The notes under the pieces were generated by a model. The model saw only the letters and a program-made list of their open reading frames with translations. It had not been told where the DNA came from and ran no database searches. A stretch of DNA of 26,510 nt. Source: SZUA-442 sp051011415. GTDB taxonomy: Bacteria; Actinomycetota; Acidimicrobiia; Spongiisociales; UBA5794. Location of the stretch: contig JBPCTY010000081.1 in the NCBI GenBank assembly GCA_051011415.1, positions 1 through 26,510 of the forward strand, in the 5' to 3' direction. Positions 21,170 through 26,510 of this stretch are shown here, one piece after another. The first letter of the stretch is position 1. Every line of letters begins with the position of its first letter. The position numbers were made by a program, and so were the translations under genes.

Positions 21170-22584
21170 GGCCAGTCTTATCGGTCGAGGAGATGCGCCG
21201 AGTCGACGCTGATTCTGCGGTCCCCGTCGACCAGCTGATGGATGCGGCTGGGTTTGCCGTCGCCCGCGAGGCCACGGCGATGGGCGTTGGTTACGGATCC
21301 ACGGTGCATGTTCTCTGCGGCTCGGGAAACAACGGGGGCGATGGCTTTGTCGCTGCAAGATATCTGGATCGAAGAGGCGCCAAGGTCACGGTGCACTTCG
21401 CCGGTCTCCCCGAGGCAGGTAGCCCCGCAATGCGTGCGTTCGAGGCTGTGTCTGCATCGGGGGTTCGTTGCATCCCGCTCGGCGGAGTCCAGCCTGGAGA
21501 TGTCATCATCGACGCGCTGTACGGGACAGGGTTTCGCGGAGAGCTCCCCGAGGCTGCCACAGCCTGGACCACCACCGACATGTCTGTGCTTGCCGTCGAT
21601 ATTCCTTCTGGTCTCGATGGGGATACAGGAGAACCCGCTGGTCCCGTGTTTCGAGCCGACCGCACGGTGGCATTCCATGCATTGAAGACAGGGCACCTGA
21701 TCGGATTTGGCCCTGATCTCTGTGGCGATGTCGCCGTCGCTGACATTGGGCTTTCAGGTGGCGAGCCGGATCTGGATCTTGTAACCGCCGAAGACGTCTA
21801 TCTACCTCCAAGGGAACGAACAACCCATAAGTGGAAGTCAGGTGCCGTCGTCACGGTCGGGGGCATGTCCGGTTTGACCGGTGCTGCGCTTTTGGTCGCC
21901 AGAACCGCGCTGCGGGCAGGGGCTGGAGCATCGTCGATCCTCACTACCGCAGCCACCGACCCGATCTACGAGGCCCTGGCGCCGGAGATCCCGACGATCC
22001 AGGCGTCCGAGTCTGCATCGTGGCGGGACCATGCATCAGAAGTGCTGGCGCTGATCGGTCGATTCGATGTGCTTGTGGTGGGACCGGGCCTTGAACCGCC
22101 TCCACCGAACTTTGTGGAGCGGTTGCTCGAGGGCTTCGCCGGTCCGATGGTGGTCGATGCGGGTGCGATCGGTGCGATCGGTCGTCTCGACACCCTCCTG
22201 GAGAGGACGGCACCCACGGTTCTCACCCCTCACGCTGGCGAGTTCAAGAGGCTCGCCGGTGTGGACCCATCACACATCGAAGCGCACCGTCTCGCAGAGG
22301 CCACCGGTTCAACCGTGCTGCTCAAGGGCAACCCAACCTTTGTTGCGGGACAAGGGATCGGTGTCGTGACGACCGGAGGTCCAGAACTCGCATCGATCGG
22401 CACCGGCGACGTTCTTGCTGGTCTCGTTGCTTTCTTCCTTGCGAGAGGCCTCGGCCCCGATGATGCAGCTCGAAGTGCTGCATTCATTCATGGCGTCGCT
22501 GGTTCGAGGATCGCCGAGCACACCAGCGTGGTTGCGACAGATCTCGTCGATGAAATCGGTGCGATGATGGTTGAGTTCGGCTGA
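21166..22584 (+). CDS. nnr: Bifunctional NAD(P)HX epimerase / ADP-dependent dehydratase
   Basis: This is a metabolite-repair enzyme that epimerises and dehydrates damaged hydrated NAD(P)H. The 472-residue protein fuses two domains. NnrE/YjeF-N (about 1-205) has GSGNNGGDGFVAARYL, IIDALYGTGFRG and VDIPSGLDGDTGEPAG. NnrD, a ribokinase-like carbohydrate-kinase fold (about 225-472), has GGMSGLTGAALLVARTALRA, LTPHAGEFKRLAG, LLKGNPTFV and the catalytic GTGDVLAGLVAFFLARG. Both active-site regions look complete. It overlaps acpS by four bases, and a 51-base gap precedes alr. Confidence 0.96.
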   Translation: MRPVLSVEEMRRVDADSAVPVDQLMDAAGFAVAREATAMGVGYGSTVHVLCGSGNNGGDGFVAARYLDRRGAKVTVHFAGLPEAGSPAMRAFEAVSASGVRCIPLGGVQPGDVIIDALYGTGFRGELPEAATAWTTTDMSVLAVDIPSGLDGDTGEPAGPVFRADRTVAFHALKTGHLIGFGPDLCGDVAVADIGLSGGEPDLDLVTAEDVYLPPRERTTHKWKSGAVVTVGGMSGLTGAALLVARTALRAGAGASSILTTAATDPIYEALAPEIPTIQASESASWRDHASEVLALIGRFDVLVVGPGLEPPPPNFVERLLEGFAGPMVVDAGAIGAIGRLDTLLERTAPTVLTPHAGEFKRLAGVDPSHIEAHRLAEATGSTVLLKGNPTFVAGQGIGVVTTGGPELASIGTGDVLAGLVAFFLARGLGPDDAARSAAFIHGVAGSRIAEHTSVVATDLVDEIGAMMVEFG

Positions 22585-22605
22585 ACCAACCGGATGTAGG
22601 GCTAC

Positions 22606-22631
22606 TACCGTCTAACTCTCTCTTCCCGGAG
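22606..22631 (+). promoter_or_regulatory. Putative -10 box and ribosome binding site of alr
   Basis: TACCGT (22606-22611) is a TANNNT-type box about 24 bases before ATG 22636. GGAG (22628-22631) lies four bases before the ATG. Unlike acpS, alr would have a short leader with a Shine-Dalgarno sequence. No clear -35 is visible. Confidence 0.35.
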
Positions 22632-22635
22632 CTCC

Positions 22636-23757
22636 ATGCGCCCCTCATGGATCGAGATTGATCTCGACGCAATTACGCACAACGCAGAACAGATCGCCGC
22701 GCACATCGCTCCAGCTTCGCTGTGTGCGGTTGTCAAGGCTGATGCGTACGGCCACGGAGATATCCCTTCGGCCGAGGCAGCCATCCGCGGTGGCGCTCAG
22801 CTTCTCGCAGTTGCACTCGTTGAAGAAGGTGTGCGGCTTCGAGAGGCCGACATCGACGTTCCCATCCTTGTCCTCTCGGAACCGACACTCGAGGAGATGG
22901 AACTGATCGTGCGCTTCGGCCTCACGCCGACCGTGTATCGATCGTCATTCGTGGATCTTCTCGCAGCGGTTGCCGAAGATGCCACAACCCTGCCGTATCC
23001 CGTCCACGTGAAGCTCGACACCGGAATGCACCGAGTGGGTGCCGCACCCGTCGAGGCGTTCGAAATCTGCCGAAAGATCGTTGCGGATCCTCGGCTCGAG
23101 TTGCAAGGTGTCTTCACACATTTTCCAGTCGCCGACGAGGACAACGACTTCACCCTCAGACAGAACACAGCCCTTGTCAACTTCGTAGAGACGCTTGCGC
23201 TCGAAGGCATCCATCCAAAGATGCTGCATGCTGCCAACACTGCTGCAGCATTCGAGCTTGAGGACACTCGCCACGACCTCTGTCGCGTCGGCCTTGGGTT
23301 GTACGGTCTCCGGCCGAGCCCGACGTCGGGAGAGTCGCTTGACCTGATCCCCGCAATGCGTGTCGTCAGCCACGTCGCGTATGTCAGACGGCTGCCCGCG
23401 GGAGCACGCCCTTCATACGGGCGCACCAAGTCGCTCGATTCATCCGGATATGTAGCCACCGTTCCCGTTGGGTACGCAGATGGCGTCCATCGGCGGTTGT
23501 CTGGCGATGGTGAGGTGCTGATTTCGGGGGAGCGGTACCCGTACGCAGGGACGGTCACCATGGACATGGTTGTCGTGCACCTTGGGGACGACCTCGTCGA
23601 TGATGGTGCGGAGGTTGTGCTGCTCGGTAGGCAGGGAGACGACGAGATCACAGCAGATGAGTGGGCGGCGGACCTAGGGACGATCAACTACGAGATCGTT
23701 TGTCACTTTGGTCCACGGCTTCCGCGTCGATACTTCGGAGGCGCCATCAATGGTTGA
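22636..23757 (+). CDS. alr: Alanine racemase
   Basis: Alr is a PLP enzyme that makes D-alanine for peptidoglycan. The 373-residue protein starts MRPSWIEIDLDAITHNAEQI. PLP lysine K34 lies in VVKADAYGHG. It continues with LDTGMHRVG, LQGVFTHFPVADE, LHAANTAA, RVGLGLYGLRP and PVGYADGVHRRLSG (catalytic Tyr near residue 280). It then has TMDMVVVHLGDD and ends ICHFGPRLPRRY-like (IVCHFGPRLPRRY). All family motifs and the length are normal. Its last eight bases overlap the next gene. Confidence 0.97.
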   Translation: MRPSWIEIDLDAITHNAEQIAAHIAPASLCAVVKADAYGHGDIPSAEAAIRGGAQLLAVALVEEGVRLREADIDVPILVLSEPTLEEMELIVRFGLTPTVYRSSFVDLLAAVAEDATTLPYPVHVKLDTGMHRVGAAPVEAFEICRKIVADPRLELQGVFTHFPVADEDNDFTLRQNTALVNFVETLALEGIHPKMLHAANTAAAFELEDTRHDLCRVGLGLYGLRPSPTSGESLDLIPAMRVVSHVAYVRRLPAGARPSYGRTKSLDSSGYVATVPVGYADGVHRRLSGDGEVLISGERYPYAGTVTMDMVVVHLGDDLVDDGAEVVLLGRQGDDEITADEWAADLGTINYEIVCHFGPRLPRRYFGGAING

Positions 23758-24637
23758 GCGGACGATCACACAAGTACCAGGAGTGGCGGTAGGGCACGTC
23801 ACCGATGCCGAGGCCCAGACCGGCGTGACGGTCCTCACTTTTTCCGAGCCGAATGTTGCGGTCGTTGACGTGCGCGGCGGTGCGCCGGGAACCCGCGAGC
23901 TCGGTGTTCTCGGTGCGGCGATCAAGCCGTACACCGTGAACGCACTCGTCTTCTCTGGCGGCTCGGCGTTCGGCCTTGGGTCGGCACAGGGGGTGATGGA
24001 GGAGATTGAGAAAGAAGGCAGGGGAGCGCCGACTCCAACCGGCCCTGTCCCCATTGTTCCCGCCGCGATCATTTACGACTTGATGGTCGGTCGGAGCGAT
24101 GTTCGCCCCACCGCCGAGGACGGCCGCACGGCATACCTTGGGCGGTCCTCGAAACCCGTGCCACTCGGAAGGGTTGGCGCAGGAACAGGGGCCACGGTCG
24201 GAAAGGTCAACGGTCCAGAAGGGATCTCGCCGAGCGGGATCGGGTCTGCTGCCGTCACGGTCGATGATGCGACCGTAGGGGCGCTTGTTGTTTTGAATGC
24301 CGTCGGGGACGTCTACGACCTCTCTGGGTCTCGGTTGACTGGATCAGCCGACACTGACCAGATGGGAAGCGACGGACCATTCGGTTCAAACACCACGCTC
24401 ATCTGCATCGCGACAGATGCGGCCATCGATGACCGCAACGAGCTGAGACGTCTTGCGGTTCGCGCACACGATGCCCTCGCTGCCACGGTCCGCCCTGCTC
24501 ACACTCGCTACGACGGCGATACCTGTTTTGTGGTGTCAGGCGGGCGAGCCCACGCCGACCTTGATGCCCTCGGCGAGGCTGTCTTCAGGGTCACTGCGTC
24601 TGCGATCGTCGGCGCGGTGGTCGAGGCATCGAGGTGA
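23750..24637 (+). CDS. P1-family (S58, DmpA-like) peptidase
   Basis: The family contains self-processing aminopeptidases of the Ntn-hydrolase-like DmpA/BapA group. The 295-residue protein starts MVERTITQVPGVAVGHVTDA and carries VTVLTFSEPNVAVVDVRGG, VNALVFSGGSAFGL, GRVGAGTGATVGK and the processing site PFGSNTTLICIATDA. Cleavage between G212 and S213 would free Ser213 as nucleophile. The natural substrate is unknown; relatives cut N-terminal D-amino acids or beta-peptides, which is suggestive beside alr. ATG 23750 overlaps alr by eight bases. The same frame is open upstream to 23708 inside alr but has no homology. Confidence 0.92.
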   Translation: MVERTITQVPGVAVGHVTDAEAQTGVTVLTFSEPNVAVVDVRGGAPGTRELGVLGAAIKPYTVNALVFSGGSAFGLGSAQGVMEEIEKEGRGAPTPTGPVPIVPAAIIYDLMVGRSDVRPTAEDGRTAYLGRSSKPVPLGRVGAGTGATVGKVNGPEGISPSGIGSAAVTVDDATVGALVVLNAVGDVYDLSGSRLTGSADTDQMGSDGPFGSNTTLICIATDAAIDDRNELRRLAVRAHDALAATVRPAHTRYDGDTCFVVSGGRAHADLDALGEAVFRVTASAIVGAVVEASR

Positions 24638-25299
24638 CTCGATCCTGGGGTCACATCGAGCTGCTGGACGAGCTCGCCGCCATCGCGAGCGTCTGCACCG
24701 ATTGTGAACTCAGCGAGACACGCACCAACGTCGTGTTTGGCGCTGGCGCTTCTGATGCCGATGTAATGATCGTGGGCGAAGGACCAGGGCAGCAAGAAGA
24801 CGAACAAGGCCTTCCCTTCGTTGGACGATCGGGTCAGCTCCTCGACAAGTTGCTCATCGAGGTCGGCTTCGAGCGCAACCACGTGTACATCGGCAACGTC
24901 GTCAAATGTCGACCGCCACGCAACCGTGACCCCAGAGCCGACGAGATCGATGCATGCAAGGGCTATTTGCGCCGACAGATCGAGCTTGTGGATCCGAAAG
25001 CGGTGATCACGCTCGGGAACTTCTCGACGAAGCTTCTCCTGAACACCGAGACCGGAATTACACGCATGCGCGGCGTCGCATACGAATGGTGGGGACGGTA
25101 TCTCGTTCCAACATTCCACCCGGCAGCGGCACTCCGAGGTGGGCAGAGGGTGACCGATGACATCCGGGCCGATCTTGCCCTGGTGCGGCAGATCGTCGAC
25201 GGTAACCTGCCGGGACAGCAAGACACGGCCGTTTCGGAGGGCACGGAAGCCTCTCCAGCGGTCGAAGAAGAGCAACTCGGCATGTTCAACGATCGATGA
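24634..25299 (+). CDS. Family 4 (Fe-S) uracil-DNA glycosylase
   Basis: The enzyme removes uracil from DNA after cytosine deamination. The 221-residue protein has the four Fe-S cysteines C21, C24 (CTDC), C92 (VVKCRPPRNRDP) and C108 (IDACKGYL). Motif I is GEGPGQQEDEQGLPFVGRSG, and the late motif VPTFHPAAALR has H162. These are family 4 UDG signatures. The last 30 residues are an acidic tail (AVSEGTEASPAVEEEQ) ending in LGMFNDR. The QxxLxxF-like form (EEQLGMF) is compatible with a sliding-clamp-binding peptide, which is a guess. Start is GTG at 24634, overlapping the preceding TGA. Confidence 0.94.
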   Translation: MTRSWGHIELLDELAAIASVCTDCELSETRTNVVFGAGASDADVMIVGEGPGQQEDEQGLPFVGRSGQLLDKLLIEVGFERNHVYIGNVVKCRPPRNRDPRADEIDACKGYLRRQIELVDPKAVITLGNFSTKLLLNTETGITRMRGVAYEWWGRYLVPTFHPAAALRGGQRVTDDIRADLALVRQIVDGNLPGQQDTAVSEGTEASPAVEEEQLGMFNDR

Positions 25300-25751
25300 A
25301 CCATCTGCAGATCACGACCGCGTCTCCTGACGAGACTCTGGCGCTTGGGCGCCGGTTCGCAGCATGCCTCACCGCAGGTGACGTTGTGCTGCTTTCGGGT
25401 CGGCTCGGCGCTGGGAAGACCATGTTTGTTCAAGGTGTTGCCGAGGGGCTCGGTATTGTCGAGCGTGTCACATCACCGACCTTTGTGATCACCCGGTTCT
25501 ACTCAGGCGGGTTTCTCGATCTGATCCATGCCGATGTCTACCGGCTCTCATCTGTGGGAGAATTCGACGACCTTGACCTGCAGGATGATGGGGCTGAAGG
25601 TGTGGTCTTCATCGAATGGGGTGACAGCGTGGAAGAGGCAGTGGGTCCGGACTACCTGATCATTCACGTCGACATTGACGGCGAAGATCGGAAATTCTCG
25701 TTCATTCCGTCTGGAACGTGGGAGCAGCGCACCTTGGACATGCTGTCATGA
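25296..25751 (+). CDS. tsaE: tRNA t6A37 threonylcarbamoyladenosine biosynthesis ATPase TsaE
   Basis: TsaE works with TsaB and TsaD to make t6A37 in ANN-reading tRNAs. The 151-residue protein has Walker A SGRLGAGKTMFVQG (residues 34-47), VTSPTFVITRFYSGG, IHADVYRL and VFIEWGDSVEEA. All are family motifs. It overlaps the UDG stop (ATGA), and its own stop overlaps tsaB (ATGA), so the three are likely translated together. Confidence 0.97.
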   Translation: MNHLQITTASPDETLALGRRFAACLTAGDVVLLSGRLGAGKTMFVQGVAEGLGIVERVTSPTFVITRFYSGGFLDLIHADVYRLSSVGEFDDLDLQDDGAEGVVFIEWGDSVEEAVGPDYLIIHVDIDGEDRKFSFIPSGTWEQRTLDMLS

Positions 25752-26455
25752 AGATTCTCGCCATTGACACTGCAACGCCAGCATCTTCGGTCGCCATTGG
25801 TGAAGGTGCAGATCTCCTTGGTATGTCCGTAAATGTTGATCGTCGCGGTCACGTCGGATTCCTCATGCCCGCGATCGATTTCATGCTGACTCAGGCAGAG
25901 CTGGCACCGCGCGACATCGACATTGTCGCCGTCGACGTTGGCCCCGGCCCGTACACGGGGCTGCGAGCCGGTATTGCCACCGCTCAAGCGTTTGCTGCAG
26001 CCATCGGCGCCCAGATGGTGACAACATCTTCTCTTACCGTGATTGCGCTCAGGGCTGCAACCGGACGCAGGCGAATTTGGCCGGTCGTCGACATGCGGCG
26101 CGGCCAGTTTGCGGTCGCACCGTTCCGACCACTCCCCGGCGGTGTTGCGCCAGACGGCACACCGGAAGTCATTCAGCCACATGACTTCAAAGCCCTGCTG
26201 GAGTCGGAGGGCGATGACTCGCTTGTCGTCGGAGATTGGGAAGCGCTCCCAGACTCGATGTGGACCGGTCTCCATCGCGTGCGGCGCGGCCGACCGCGTT
26301 ATCCGAGCGCGGACACGATGCTCGAGATCGCAGCGATGAAGGCCGCGGCAGGGAAGCTGACCGAGACCGATGACGTGAGACCTACCTACATGCGCGAACC
26401 GGATGTCGATATCAATTGGACCGCGTTTCGGTCTGAGGGTGCGTGGCCCGAATGA
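25748..26455 (+). CDS. tsaB: tRNA t6A37 biosynthesis protein TsaB
   Basis: TsaB is the scaffold partner of TsaD. The 235-residue protein starts MKILAIDTATPASSVAIGEG, an ASKHA-type phosphate-1 loop. It contains AVDVGPGPYTGLRAGIATAQ and PVVDMRRGQFAVAPF. ATG 25748 gives the canonical N-terminus; the upstream open frame from 25718 overlaps tsaE. Its stop overlaps the rimI start, the usual tsaE-tsaB-rimI order. Confidence 0.96.
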   Translation: MKILAIDTATPASSVAIGEGADLLGMSVNVDRRGHVGFLMPAIDFMLTQAELAPRDIDIVAVDVGPGPYTGLRAGIATAQAFAAAIGAQMVTTSSLTVIALRAATGRRRIWPVVDMRRGQFAVAPFRPLPGGVAPDGTPEVIQPHDFKALLESEGDDSLVVGDWEALPDSMWTGLHRVRRGRPRYPSADTMLEIAAMKAAAGKLTETDDVRPTYMREPDVDINWTAFRSEGAWPE

Positions 26456-26510
26456 GCCTTGAGATCAGACAGATGAAGCGTTCCGACATTCCAACCGTCG
26501 CCGGCTTGGA
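26452..26510 (+). CDS. rimI: Ribosomal-protein S18-alanine N-acetyltransferase, N-terminal part
   Basis: The last 59 bases encode MSLEIRQMKRSDIPTVAGL, which resembles the N-terminus of RimI-type GNAT acetyltransferases (IRxMxxxDIxxVxxLE). It starts in an ATGA overlap with tsaB, where rimI is expected, and runs off the window. The call depends on context as much as on the short sequence. Confidence 0.8.
   Translation, partial: MSLEIRQMKRSDIPTVAGL

Overview
The window is a chromosomal, moderately high-GC segment from an actinobacterium. The placement rests on actinobacterial gene order: the spc/alpha ribosomal block, then truA, then rplM-rpsI-glmM-glmS-acpS-nnr-alr-tsaE-tsaB-rimI. It also rests on a DUF222/HNH (13E12-type) gene, a short LID-less adenylate kinase, and secreted proteins with long threonine-rich linkers. 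Such linkers are typical of Acidimicrobiia-like lineages, so I favour Acidimicrobiia or a close relative. That is inference, not proof.

Layout. Bases 1-4896 are the end of the spc operon: the rplE tail, rpsN, rpsH, rplF, rplR, rpsE, rpmD, rplO, secY and adk, mostly in tight or overlapping translational coupling; map (4904-5695) follows. From 5803 to 7923 the expected map-infA-rpmJ order is broken by two secreted/anchored Thr-rich proteins and a divergent haloacid-dehalogenase-like gene. No infA is present. A strong promoter at 7953 drives a leader of about 245 nt, containing a hairpin and an intrinsic-terminator-like hairpin, into the alpha operon rpmJ-rpsM-rpsK-rpsD-rpoA-rplQ, which ends at a UUCG-loop terminator (11221-11247). 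Bases 11272-14317 are a small accessory patch: a Nudix hydrolase, a SAM methyltransferase, a DUF222-HNH protein and a Yip1-like membrane protein. truA and the convergent ilvA follow, overlapping at their 3' ends.

Bases 16411-20749 hold rplM-rpsI-glmM and then glmS. The 293-base glmM-glmS gap contains a recognisable glmS self-cleaving ribozyme, the main find of this window. The class is best known from Firmicutes. Here it sits between the genes that make (glmS) and use (glmM) glucosamine-6-phosphate.

Bases 20789-26510 are a compact, mostly overlapping operon-like run. It holds acpS, nnr (NAD(P)HX repair), alr (D-alanine for the cell wall), a DmpA-like S58 peptidase, a family 4 Fe-S uracil-DNA glycosylase, tsaE, tsaB and the start of rimI (tRNA t6A synthesis and ribosomal protein acetylation).

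At least five stand-alone genes have a TANNNT -10 box 6-8 bases before the start codon and no ribosome binding site, so leaderless transcription looks common in this organism. No tRNA, rRNA, CRISPR array or insertion sequence was seen.
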